Assembly: GCA_036278715.1 (NCBI GenBank)
Contig: DASUKN010000094.1
Span: forward strand, 28,707-92,706
Origin: Udaeobacter sp025935755
GTDB taxonomy: Bacteria; Verrucomicrobiota; Verrucomicrobiia; Chthoniobacterales; UBA10450
Direction: 5' to 3'
Length of the DNA stretch: 64,000 bases
Of this stretch, positions 34,431-42,772 are shown in pieces; within the stretch, counting starts at the first letter, position 1, and every line of letters starts with the position of its first letter. The notes beneath the pieces were generated by a model. That model worked only from the letters and a program-made list of their open reading frames with translations. It was not told the DNA's origin and did no database searches. The translations under genes were made by a program, and so were the position numbers.

Positions 34431-35840
34431 TTATCCGACCGAGCCTTCCATTTCCAGCTCGATCAGCCGTTTGAGCTCGACGCTGTATTCCATGGGGAAT
34501 TGCCGCACGAGATCGTTAACGAACCCGTTCACGCTTAAGCTCATCGCCTGCGCCTCGCTCAATCCGCGCTGTTGCATGTAAAAAATCTGCTCCGCGCTAA
34601 CCTGGCTGACGCTGGCTTCGTGCTGTACTGCGTTACCAGTTCCGCGCACGGTAATCGCCGGATAAGTGTCAGTGCGCGATGTGGCGTTGATGAGCAACGC
34701 GTCGCACTCGGTGTTGTTCTTGCAATTCTTTAGATGCTTCGGCACGTGCACCAGCCCCCGGTAAGTGGCGCGTCCTTTGCCTATCGAGATCGATTTGGAA
34801 ACGATGTTGCTGGTGGTCTCGTCGGCGGCATGAATCATCTTGGCGCCGGTGTCCTGATGCTGGCCATCGTTGGCAAGCGCGATCGACAAAACTTCGCCGC
34901 GCGCCTTGCGACCTTTCATAATCACACCGGGATACTTCATGGTGAGGCGAGAGCCGATGTTACAATCAATCCATTTTACTTCCGCGTTTTCCTCAGCGAG
35001 CCCGCGCTTTGTGACGAGGTTGAAAACGTTCGAAGCCCAATTCTGCACCGTGATGTACTGGATTTTCGCGCCCTTGAGCGCCACGAGTTCGACGACAGCG
35101 CTGTGCAATGTTGGCGTATTAAATTTCGGCGCGGTGCAACCTTCCATGTAAGTCACTTCCGATCCTTCATCGGCAATGATAAGTGTGCGCTCGAACTGGC
35201 CGAAGTTTTCCGCGTTGATTCGAAAATAGGCCTGCAACGGATGCTTCACTTTTACGCCGGGCGGGACGTAAATGAACGAGCCGCCGCTGAACACAGCCGA
35301 ATTCAGCGCGCTGAATTTATTGTCACCAACCGGAATGACTTTGCTGAACCATTTGCGGAAAATTTCCGGGTAATCCCTAAGTCCTTCCCGCGAACCCACA
35401 AAAATCACACCTTGTTCGCCAACGGCTTTCTTGATGTTCGAATAGACCGCCTCGCTGTCGAATTGCGCTTCCACGCCAGCGAGGAATTTTCGTTCCTGCT
35501 CTGGAATGCCGAGTCGCTCGAACGTTCGCTTGATGTCGTCAGGAACTTCTTCCCAGCTGCGTTTGGGTTCGGTGCCGGGGGAGAGATAATAACGGATTTT
35601 ATCAAAGTCGATCGCCTCGAGCTCCTTGCTCGCCCAGTGCGTCGGGAGCGGTTTTTCCAGGAATGTCTTCAAAGCGCGCAGACGAAAATCGCGCACCCAA
35701 TCCGGATCCCCTTTCACATCCGCGATGTACTGGATGGTATGCTCGCTCAAACCCACGCCCGCGTCGCGTACGTGAACTTCCGGGTAAAAGAAATCGCCCT
35801 TGCCGCGATCGATATTGATGGCTGTCGTTTCGGTTTTCAT
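34431..35840 (-). CDS. sufB: Fe-S cluster assembly protein SufB
   Basis: 469 residues, full length. Shows KVIPVGDNKFSALNSAVFSGGSFIYVPPGVKV, TYMEGCTAPKF with the conserved Cys, the NWASNVFNLVTKRG strand, KARGEVLSIALANDGQHQDTGAKMIHAADETTSNIVSKSIS, and the NCKNNTECDALL block (about 370-385). SufB carries the nascent Fe-S cluster and receives sulfur. It sits 6 bp after sufC and 61 bp before sufD, so one transcript is likely. A CCCGAAGGCTTTCGGGG palindrome lies between sufB and sufD. Confidence 0.97.
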   Translation of the reverse strand: MKTETTAINIDRGKGDFFYPEVHVRDAGVGLSEHTIQYIADVKGDPDWVRDFRLRALKTFLEKPLPTHWASKELEAIDFDKIRYYLSPGTEPKRSWEEVPDDIKRTFERLGIPEQERKFLAGVEAQFDSEAVYSNIKKAVGEQGVIFVGSREGLRDYPEIFRKWFSKVIPVGDNKFSALNSAVFSGGSFIYVPPGVKVKHPLQAYFRINAENFGQFERTLIIADEGSEVTYMEGCTAPKFNTPTLHSAVVELVALKGAKIQYITVQNWASNVFNLVTKRGLAEENAEVKWIDCNIGSRLTMKYPGVIMKGRKARGEVLSIALANDGQHQDTGAKMIHAADETTSNIVSKSISIGKGRATYRGLVHVPKHLKNCKNNTECDALLINATSRTDTYPAITVRGTGNAVQHEASVSQVSAEQIFYMQQRGLSEAQAMSLSVNGFVNDLVRQFPMEYSVELKRLIELEMEGSVG

Positions 35841-35846
35841 TTGTTG

Positions 35847-36614
35847 TTACCTGGTAAATGCTGGCTCCCCAGCTTGCTCGCGCGCCCAATCGTAACCTCT
35901 TTCCTCGAGCTCTAGAGCGAGTTCTTTTCGCCCGCTCCTCACGATTCGACCACTCACCATTACATGGACGTAGTCGGGAACGATGTAGTTCAGGAGCCGC
36001 TGATAGTGCGTTATTAACAATATCCCAAGGTTAGGTCCGCGCAACGAATTGACCCCGTGTGCGACCGTTTTAAGCGCATCGATATCCAAGCCACTATCGG
36101 TTTCGTCGAGCACGGCGTATTTCGGCTCCAGCATGGCCATTTGCAGAATTTCGGTGCGTTTTTTTTCGCCTCCGGAGAACCCTTCATTGACGGCGCGTGA
36201 AGTAAACGAGCGATCCATGTGAAGCAGTTCCATTTTTTCGTAAAGCCTGGCGTAATATTCGGTGGCCTCGAGCTCTTCGCCTTCCGGCAGGCGCGCCTGC
36301 AGCGCAGCTCGCAGAAAATTTGCAATGGTCACTCCCGGAATCTCGTTCGGATACTGGAAAGCCAGGAAAAGGCCCCGCCGGGCCCTTTCATCGGGCTCAA
36401 GTTCGAGAAGATTTTCGCCGTCCATGAAAATCTTTCCCGAGATTACGCGGTAATCAGGGTGGCCGGCTAAAACCTTGGCCAGGGTGCTTTTGCCCGAGCC
36501 GTTTGGGCCCATCAATGCATGCACTTCCCCGCGTGGAACGCGGAGGGTCAAGCCGCGAATAATTTCCTGTTCGCCAACGGCAACACGTAAATTTTCTACT
36601 CTCAATTCGTTCAT
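35847..36614 (-). CDS. sufC: Fe-S cluster assembly ATPase SufC
   Basis: 255 residues, ABC ATPase. Walker A GPNGSGKST about 36-44, Q-loop region AFQYPNEIPGV, signature GFSGGEKKR about 146-154, and Walker B YAVLDETDSGLDIDAL; here the Walker B ends in DETDSGLD, as typical of SufC. It powers conformational change of the SufBCD complex. First gene of the operon; the 140 bp upstream contains CTTCGAC...GTCGAAG as an inverted pair, a possible operator, but it matches no known Fe-S regulator site that I recognise. Confidence 0.97.
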   Translation of the reverse strand: MNELRVENLRVAVGEQEIIRGLTLRVPRGEVHALMGPNGSGKSTLAKVLAGHPDYRVISGKIFMDGENLLELEPDERARRGLFLAFQYPNEIPGVTIANFLRAALQARLPEGEELEATEYYARLYEKMELLHMDRSFTSRAVNEGFSGGEKKRTEILQMAMLEPKYAVLDETDSGLDIDALKTVAHGVNSLRGPNLGILLITHYQRLLNYIVPDYVHVMVSGRIVRSGRKELALELEERGYDWAREQAGEPAFTR

Positions 36615-36812
36615 AAAGCCGGAACGAGAACTATACCTCAGATCGGGGAATTTGCTAACTGCGTAAAAGTCTTCGACTCACACGGGTCGAACGCTAAAAG
36701 TCGAAGAATCTTCCCACTCTCTCCATGCAGCCCGGCTGCAGCGGCCGTCCCGGTCTTGCCTTTTAAACGCCGGCCCCTTTCGGTGTGTCGAAATTCTTAT
36801 GAGGAGATTTCA

Positions 36813-37787
36813 ATGAAGAACAAATCCAATAAAACGATGCGGGCGGTAGCCATTGACGAATTTGGTGGACTCGAGAAGATGAAGCCACGGCAACTATCGG
36901 TCCCAGAAATAGACGCCAATGAAATCCTTGTACACGTGGACACGGCCGGGGTTGGCGCATGGGATCCGTTTGAACGAGAGGGCGGCTTTGCGAAAGAGTT
37001 CGGGGTAGAGGCGGCGTTTCCATACGTGCTCGGGTCTGAGGGTTCCGGAACTGTCGACGCAGTGGGCGACGAGGTTCACAATCTCAAACGCGACGACCGC
37101 GTTTACGGCGTCAACTTGATGAATCCCAAGGGAGGCTTTTATGCGGAATATACGGCGGTCAAAGCCGATAATGCCGCAATGATCCCACGTGCGCTTTCGA
37201 CGCGCGAGGCTGGGGTACTGGCTGTCGACGGAGTCACCTCCTTGAACGGCCTCGACAAAACCCTTCAGGTGAAGCCCGGCGAATCCATCGCGATTGTCGG
37301 CGCCTCAGGAGGCATCGGTCATTTGGCAGTTCAATTGGCCAAGCGCATGAAAGCGCGGGTGTTTGCTATCGCCTCCGGCAAAGACGGTGTCGAATTTGTG
37401 AAACGGTTAGGAGCCGACAAAGTGATAGATGGACGCCAAGAGGACATTCTTAAAGCGGCTCGTGAATTTGCGCCGCAGGGCTTGGACGCCGCGCTGATCA
37501 CAACTGGCGGCAAGCCGGCTGAGCAGACGATTGCGGCCTTGAAAAAAGGGGGGCGTGCCGCTTACCCCAATGGCGTAGAGCCCGCCCCGCAGGCGCGCGA
37601 AGGTGTGAAGCTAACGAGCTACAATGGAGAACCCAATCCGCAAGCGTTTGCCAAACTGAATGAGTTGATCGATGGCGGGCCGTTTGAGGTACACATTGCG
37701 CGGACCTTCAAGTTGGAAGATGCGCCGCAAGCCCAGAAGGCGCTGAACGATCATTACCTTGGCAAGTTGGCCCTGACTCTAAGCTAG
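36813..37787 (+). CDS. zinc-independent NADPH:quinone oxidoreductase-like MDR protein
   Basis: 324 residues from ATG at 36813, with a good Shine-Dalgarno (GAGGAGA) seven or so bases upstream. Medium-chain dehydrogenase/reductase: an N-terminal GroES-like domain (VAIDEFGGLEKMKPRQL, VLGSEGSGTVDAVGDEV), then a Rossmann domain with GASGGIGHLAVQLAK about residues 151-165. The zinc-ligand Cys of alcohol dehydrogenases is absent, as in quinone reductases. The substrate is unknown. It stands alone between the suf operon (divergent) and the tRNA-Gln locus. Confidence 0.85.
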   Translation: MKNKSNKTMRAVAIDEFGGLEKMKPRQLSVPEIDANEILVHVDTAGVGAWDPFEREGGFAKEFGVEAAFPYVLGSEGSGTVDAVGDEVHNLKRDDRVYGVNLMNPKGGFYAEYTAVKADNAAMIPRALSTREAGVLAVDGVTSLNGLDKTLQVKPGESIAIVGASGGIGHLAVQLAKRMKARVFAIASGKDGVEFVKRLGADKVIDGRQEDILKAAREFAPQGLDAALITTGGKPAEQTIAALKKGGRAAYPNGVEPAPQAREGVKLTSYNGEPNPQAFAKLNELIDGGPFEVHIARTFKLEDAPQAQKALNDHYLGKLALTLS

Positions 37788-37821
37788 CCAGCCAGTCGTA
37801 CTACAGGTGCCGCCGCGGTGA

Positions 37822-37839
37822 CCCCGAAAGCGTTCGGGG
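37822..37839. repeat. CCCGAAAG palindrome, intergenic copy
   Basis: CCCCGAAAGCGTTCGGGG, a near-perfect 18-nt palindrome, lies 7 bp beyond the 3' end of tRNA-Gln. Other copies: 10273-10290, 31555-31570, 34389-34405 and inside the damaged tRNA at 38004-38021. Confidence 0.7.
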
Positions 37840-37846
37840 TTCTACG

Positions 37847-37920
37847 TGGCTACCCCGCTTGGATTCGAACCAAGAATAACGCCTCCAAAGGGCGCTGTGT
37901 TACCGTTACACCACGGGGTA
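37847..37920 (-). tRNA. tRNA-Gln(UUG)
   Basis: A complete cloverleaf on the minus strand: acceptor TACCCCG/CGGGGTA, D-arm TGGTGTAACGGTAACACA, anticodon stem GCGCC/GGCGT with loop CTTTGGA (anticodon TTG, Gln), T-arm CTTGG-TTCGAAT-CCAAG, discriminator G, encoded CCA. It lies 50 bp from a broken duplicate. Confidence 0.93.
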
Positions 37921-37970
37921 TCCCAAACGACGTTAGATTGGCCAGTTTAGACTAAATCGCAATTGGCAAT

Positions 37971-38047
37971 TGGGGGGCAAACTTGGATTTGAACCAAGAA
38001 TAACCCCGAAAGCTTTCGGGGCTGTGTTACCGTTACACCACGGGGTA
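37971..38047 (-). pseudogene. damaged tRNA-Gln duplicate with the anticodon arm replaced
   Basis: The 5' acceptor strand, D-arm and T-arm copy the neighbouring tRNA-Gln nearly base for base. In place of the anticodon stem and loop there is CCCCGAAAGCTTTCGGGG, a perfect palindrome identical to the dispersed repeat. The 3' acceptor strand (TTTGCCC) no longer pairs with TACCCCG. It cannot decode glutamine. It is either a recombination product or a repeat insertion into a tRNA gene. Confidence 0.85.
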
Positions 38048-38256
38048 TAGGATCCGGGCTTTAGATTCGCGAATTTCGTCTCCAGCGCAATTTGCGCAAT
38101 TCGAATAACAGTTAAGGCTCCGGTGCGGCGATCGGTGATCCTTGAGATCAGTGCCTCCGAGAAACAAATGCCTAGCAACTAGCCATTAAAATCACGGTTG
38201 AATGAGTGGCGGCGCAGCCAGATCGTAGTTGCGCCGTGGCCAAAGCGACGCCTGTT

Positions 38257-39966
38257 ATGGAACGCACGACATTCCTCAAAAATTATCGCATCCGTCTTCA
38301 ATATGACGGGACGCCGCACGACCCTGATCGGAAGGGAGCCGTAATTCGCTACGAAGGGGTGGATGAGCGTACCGCCGAACCGGTGTCGGTGACATTGCTC
38401 CCTGTCCAGAGCATCGATCCAGCTGACCGGGAAGGATTTGAGGAGAATTTATCGTCAGCTCAAAAGTTGCATCACGTCAATATCGCTAAAGTCCTCGATT
38501 TTGGACGCGAAGGCGACGATTTCGTTTACGTATCCGAGCGGCTTGGGGGTGAGACACTCGCGTCATGGGTGCGTAGCCACGGGCCTATGCCTGCTGACGC
38601 TGCATTGCGAATCGGCGAACAAGTCGTAAGCGTGTTGTCCTCGGCGGGGTTTCATAAGCTTCCTTATCCGCCCATTCAACCTTCGGATATCGTGCTGGTG
38701 CCAGGGCAGACCGCTGAAGGCACCTGGCCGCTGGTGAAAGTGACCAACTTCGGAGTGCCAGAGCTGAAAGCTCGATCCGAGCCTCAGCCAATTGAATCAA
38801 ACGGGCCGGATAAATCCGTCGCCAACCAGGTCGTGAGTGACCAACAATTTGCCCTGCCGACGACTGATGTTCGGTCGGAAATCTATTCACTCGGTGTAAC
38901 GCTCTATTTTTTGCTCTCTGGTGTTGCGCTCTCAGCCGAGGCGCTGCGGAACGGTCCGAAATTTTCAGGATTTCCAAAGCCGTTGCGAGCGCTGTTAGGC
39001 CGCTTGTTACATCGCGATCCTGATAAGCGTCCGAAAGATTTGCTGATCGTGACCGAGTTGATCCGCGAATCACTTGGCAAAATCGAGCGGCGACGCGAAC
39101 TGTCTGATCGCTACGGTATCCCTCTAAGGACAAGCGTTCCGCGGCCGAGAAAGGCTAGACCCAGGCCCCTGGTGCAAGCCGCGGCAGCGGTCGGCGTGTT
39201 TCTGTTGCTGCTATTAGTCGCAGCAGCATTTGCGCCCATCGTGTTCCCGGACACAATCAGGAAGTTGGTTCGCGGAATCCAAAAACCAAAGGAAATTGGT
39301 GTTCTGGTCGGTGTCCCGGATTCTTCACCAGCGGCAAGCCAGTCGCGGGCGCTGAGTCAGCTCCCAGTAAATCCGCCCGCGTCGCCTCCGGCGATTGTTT
39401 CGTCGCGGCCAGCAAATCAAATTGCCCTACCTGAAACTCCGGCGGCCTCAAACGCCTCCAGCACTCCGAATCCCTTCCACATCGCGGAAGCGGATGTTCA
39501 ACAGGCCAAAACGGCGAGCTCGCAGCCCCAGCCCGCTGGTCCAACGAATTCAGCGGAAAATTCTGCAGGAGCATCGCCCGATAGCTCTGCTCCTCCTGCA
39601 GACACAAACACAAACTCATCAGCTCAGGCAAACAGCGAACCGGCGGAGCCGGCGCCAGCTACGACCAGGCAACCGACTTCCAAGCACAACGAAAAATCTG
39701 TTGCGTCTACATCCAAACGCGTCCGCCCCAGCCGGGGTTCTGCCGCATATTCCCAACAGGGTCGTACTCATTTGATGCGCAGTCGTGTCAGGGGGATCAC
39801 GGCCGATGGACGATTGATCCTTCGTTTGCCGTCCGGGCGAACTGCAATCGTTGCCCCGGACGAAGACGCACCGGTGCGCCGCCATCGGAACAGGGTTTAC
39901 ATTGACCGCGACCAGATGTTCGGTCCTCCTCCCGGATTTGAGCCGGACTATCAGCCGGGCGACTGA
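38257..39966 (+). CDS. membrane-anchored protein kinase-like protein, probable pseudokinase
   Basis: 569 residues from ATG at 38257 (a GTG at 38206 adds 17). The first 280 residues follow the Ser/Thr kinase fold: DREGFEENLSSAQKLHHVNIAKVLDFG (alpha-C region), FVYVSERLGGETLASWV hinge, and RSEIYSLGVTLYFLLSG (helix F). Catalytic residues are lost: the VAIK lysine position reads SVTLLP, HRDxKPxN reads PPIQPSD, and DFG reads NFG. A transmembrane helix (about 305-325) leads to a long Ala/Pro/Ser-rich extracellular stretch and a conserved-looking C-terminal 55 residues. It most likely binds rather than phosphorylates. Regulatory role inferred only. Confidence 0.75.
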   Translation: MERTTFLKNYRIRLQYDGTPHDPDRKGAVIRYEGVDERTAEPVSVTLLPVQSIDPADREGFEENLSSAQKLHHVNIAKVLDFGREGDDFVYVSERLGGETLASWVRSHGPMPADAALRIGEQVVSVLSSAGFHKLPYPPIQPSDIVLVPGQTAEGTWPLVKVTNFGVPELKARSEPQPIESNGPDKSVANQVVSDQQFALPTTDVRSEIYSLGVTLYFLLSGVALSAEALRNGPKFSGFPKPLRALLGRLLHRDPDKRPKDLLIVTELIRESLGKIERRRELSDRYGIPLRTSVPRPRKARPRPLVQAAAAVGVFLLLLLVAAAFAPIVFPDTIRKLVRGIQKPKEIGVLVGVPDSSPAASQSRALSQLPVNPPASPPAIVSSRPANQIALPETPAASNASSTPNPFHIAEADVQQAKTASSQPQPAGPTNSAENSAGASPDSSAPPADTNTNSSAQANSEPAEPAPATTRQPTSKHNEKSVASTSKRVRPSRGSAAYSQQGRTHLMRSRVRGITADGRLILRLPSGRTAIVAPDEDAPVRRHRNRVYIDRDQMFGPPPGFEPDYQPGD

Positions 39967-40096
39967 AACGACCCAGCGGCGTCATTCCTGTGCAGTGCCG
40001 AAGTGCCGGCGACCTAAGTAAGCCACCGGACGCCAATGGTTTTTTATCGAAAAAAAAGCTTGCCATGATTTATGATTTCCGGCATACCTCGCGCTC

Positions 40097-40912
40097 GTGC
40101 GGGGACGACGAATCTTCTTAGCACTGGCAGCTGCATTGGTATCGGTGACATTCAGCGCGGGCACACGTGCCCAGGGGCTGGCACCCTCCTCATTGGGCGG
40201 AGACACTCAAAGCAACGAGGTCACAAACGATGCAGTCCAGGTGATCACGGCGAAGACTGAGCCAACGATCTCCAAAAAGACGAGAAAACTCCTCGCACAA
40301 CCAGTGCACCGAACCGCTGAGAAATCAGTGCACACGCGTACGTTAAAGTCGACATCAACGGTCGAGAAGGTGGCTTCGCGAGCAACTTTCACCATGGATC
40401 CGGTACGCCCGATGGAGCAGCCAACCGTAAATCAAACCGCACAGCATGGCAGCCGCTTTAGCTTCAATTCTCCGCAAGGTAAAAAGGAATCAGTGCCGGT
40501 CATCAGCGATTATTATCCGAAGCGCCTTGTTTATCCGTACGCCAAAATCGATCGGCGCATCGACAACCGATTAGTGCAAGCAGCGACCCTGGCGCAGGAG
40601 CGCGCCCATGCGCACTCACGTTCGCGATGCTGGCATTATGTCAAAGATGCCTTGCTAGCGTCCGGTGTAATCGAGTCTCGCCCGAAAACAGAGCTTGCCA
40701 GAGACGCTGCGTCCGAGCTCGTGAATAATTACGGCTTCAAGAAACTGTCGATCACCGATCCATTTGCTGCGCCTGTAGGTTCAGTGCTCGTGTATGGCAC
40801 CTCGCGAAGCGTGGGGCATGTTGAAATTCGTACCAAGGATGGTTTCGTCAGCGACTTCCGTTCGGCGACACCTTCCCGTCGCCCGTTGATGGGTGTTTAC
40901 GCAAAGCTGTAA
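40097..40912 (+). CDS. secreted CHAP/NlpC-like cysteine hydrolase
   Basis: 271 residues from GTG at 40097. Signal peptide (about 1-25, cleavage after AGTRAQ). A Ser/Thr/Lys-rich linker, then a C-terminal domain with SRCWHYVKDALLASGVI (candidate catalytic Cys about 177), AAPVGSVLVYG, and GHVEIRTKDGFVSDF with the candidate His. The Cys...His order and the PVGSVLVY strand are those of CHAP or NlpC/P60 domains that cut peptidoglycan peptides or amides. Activity is inferred. It follows the pseudokinase gene on the same strand with a 130-bp gap. Confidence 0.6.
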   Translation: MRGRRIFLALAAALVSVTFSAGTRAQGLAPSSLGGDTQSNEVTNDAVQVITAKTEPTISKKTRKLLAQPVHRTAEKSVHTRTLKSTSTVEKVASRATFTMDPVRPMEQPTVNQTAQHGSRFSFNSPQGKKESVPVISDYYPKRLVYPYAKIDRRIDNRLVQAATLAQERAHAHSRSRCWHYVKDALLASGVIESRPKTELARDAASELVNNYGFKKLSITDPFAAPVGSVLVYGTSRSVGHVEIRTKDGFVSDFRSATPSRRPLMGVYAKL

Positions 40913-40950
40913 TCTCGCACCCGAGCAGACACCGCTTCGGTTAGGCAGGC

Positions 40951-40969
40951 ACGGCACTTCGCGTGCCGT
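40951..40969. terminator. bidirectional terminator-like hairpin
   Basis: ACGGCAC-TTCGC-GTGCCGT, a 7-bp stem between convergent genes. There is no T-run on either side, so the role is deduced from position. Confidence 0.4.
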
Positions 40970-41046
40970 CCGCATCAGCTAACCGCTCACAACGGACTCC
41001 GGGCCTGCCCATTTTCGCGATCATCGCCTGTCAGATCCGCAGCTAA

Positions 41047-42702
41047 TCACGCCTGTGGCTGGCAAAGACATGAACTGTTGATGTTCAAATCAGCTTTTGC
41101 CCAAACTTTTTTGAACTTCGACTGCGTCAGAGCAATTTCATGGGGGTTTTTGTTTTGCTTCCGCAAACTTTCCGCGAGTCCCAACAGCGACCACCCGTTT
41201 TCGGGCAGGCGCGCAAGATCATCGCGGTAGACCTGCTCGGCCTCTGCGAAGCGTCGTTGCTTCATCAAAACCGCTCCAAGCGAGTGACGCACTGGAATCA
41301 TCCAGCCCGGAGGTTCATCATATTTAAGGGCGTCTTCCTTTTGGATTGCGATCCGCAATTGTTCAATTCCGCGATCGATCTTTCCTTCGGCGATCAAGAT
41401 CTCGCCTTCGACCATGGGAATGGCTATGCCGAGAATGGCTTCACAACTATTGTTGCTCACGAAATCATCCTTTGGCACCAGCCTGGCGCGTTCGAGAAAA
41501 ACAGTTTGTGCTTTGCGTGCGTTAACCGTGTCACCTTTCGCAGCATACGCGATCGCGCGAGCGGCGTGGTGAAAGGCACGTGTGAACCACATCTTCTCGG
41601 TATACTTCTCCGGCTCGGAGAGGATTTGATCCCATAGGCCAAAGCGGACCATGACTTCCAGCGGCATCGCGACGTTCCCTTCTGCTTGCAATGGGTTTTC
41701 GTCTAAGAATTCGGGCGGCATCTCCGCGACGAGCGCCCGGATATGCTCCATCGCCAGGTCCCGCTGCCCCGTCATCATTGCCGCATAAGCGAGCATGTGG
41801 CGGTTATGGGCGATATAGACGTTTAGAAAACCTTTGGTGGGTCCGAAGACCTTGCGGTAGCGCTCGTCCGCATCCACTGCGTTTGCATTCGTATCAACAG
41901 CCTTCAACCACTGACCGGTGCGAATATCGATATGCGACGGCATATGCACGTTATGGGCCAGACCGGGCTGCAAACTGCGCAGCCTGTCTGCAGCAGCGAT
42001 CGCACGCTCAGGATGCGGCGATGCTTCCACCGCGTGAATGTAAAGATGATTTGCGAGTGGATGGCCCGGATTGAGTTCCAGCACTCTGTCCAGAGTAGCA
42101 ATGATTTCGTCCGTACCAGGTTGCGGTTTGCCGTCCGGTGTCCATTGATCCCACGGACGCAAGTTCATCATCGCTTCGGCAAAAAAGGCGCCGACGTCTG
42201 GATCGTCAGGATATTTTTTCCACACCTCGCGCATGGCATCCGCATAAGCACTATCAAGCGCAGTGCGATCTTCCGGCTGCGGATTAGCGTAACGTTTAGC
42301 GAGGGCCCGGATCAGCGCCTGTTCAATCGGGTTGGCTTTCCCGGAATTCTTTTGCGCGAGCGCGAGTTCCTTCCACGCAAGGTCGGCTGCCGTTTGCGGA
42401 ACGCCCATGGCATTGATGTGTGGTCCGCAGGCGAGCGCTGTGCCCCAGTGCGCCATTGCGCATTCCGGATCGAGTTCCGATGCTTGCTGAAACGCGCGGA
42501 TCGCCGCGCGATGATTGAATCCGTGAAGGAATGCGAGGCCCTGATCAAAGTATCGCTGCGCTTCTGTCGACTTGGTCGTGACTTTACGTGAGTACGTGCC
42601 GAGCCCCTCATAAAGCGGCTCTTTGGCAGCCAGCCTGCCGTGCACTGCAAATACGACCGCCGAAGAAACCAGAATTGGCAAGAGCTTGTCCTTCGGTTTC
42701 AT
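41047..42702 (-). CDS. secreted TPR-repeat protein
   Basis: 551 residues from ATG at 42702. Signal peptide or anchor about 1-24, then tetratricopeptide repeats: AQRYFDQGLAFLHGFNHRAAIRAFQQASELDPECAMAHWG (about 45-85) and further pairs near 190-260 and 450-530. The HLYIHAVEASPHPERAIAAADRL and HMPSHI segments mark a widespread family of exported TPR proteins of unknown function, often 550-600 residues long. Cysteines near the C-terminus could form a disulfide. TPRs point to protein binding in the periplasm; no partner is evident. The ORF extends 13 codons upstream but that part lacks signal-peptide character. Confidence 0.75.
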   Translation of the reverse strand: MKPKDKLLPILVSSAVVFAVHGRLAAKEPLYEGLGTYSRKVTTKSTEAQRYFDQGLAFLHGFNHRAAIRAFQQASELDPECAMAHWGTALACGPHINAMGVPQTAADLAWKELALAQKNSGKANPIEQALIRALAKRYANPQPEDRTALDSAYADAMREVWKKYPDDPDVGAFFAEAMMNLRPWDQWTPDGKPQPGTDEIIATLDRVLELNPGHPLANHLYIHAVEASPHPERAIAAADRLRSLQPGLAHNVHMPSHIDIRTGQWLKAVDTNANAVDADERYRKVFGPTKGFLNVYIAHNRHMLAYAAMMTGQRDLAMEHIRALVAEMPPEFLDENPLQAEGNVAMPLEVMVRFGLWDQILSEPEKYTEKMWFTRAFHHAARAIAYAAKGDTVNARKAQTVFLERARLVPKDDFVSNNSCEAILGIAIPMVEGEILIAEGKIDRGIEQLRIAIQKEDALKYDEPPGWMIPVRHSLGAVLMKQRRFAEAEQVYRDDLARLPENGWSLLGLAESLRKQNKNPHEIALTQSKFKKVWAKADLNINSSCLCQPQA

Positions 42703-42772
42703 AAGGCCGAAGAAAATTGAGCCGCGGCACGTGTTTATCAAGCGCTGTCATCGTATTGAGGCCGATGATACT

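Noticed and set aside
34734..35915. 393-codon ORF on the + strand opposite sufB
   Set aside because: It is a shadow of sufB; the minus-strand SufB protein is full length and well conserved, and the opposite reading has no domain.
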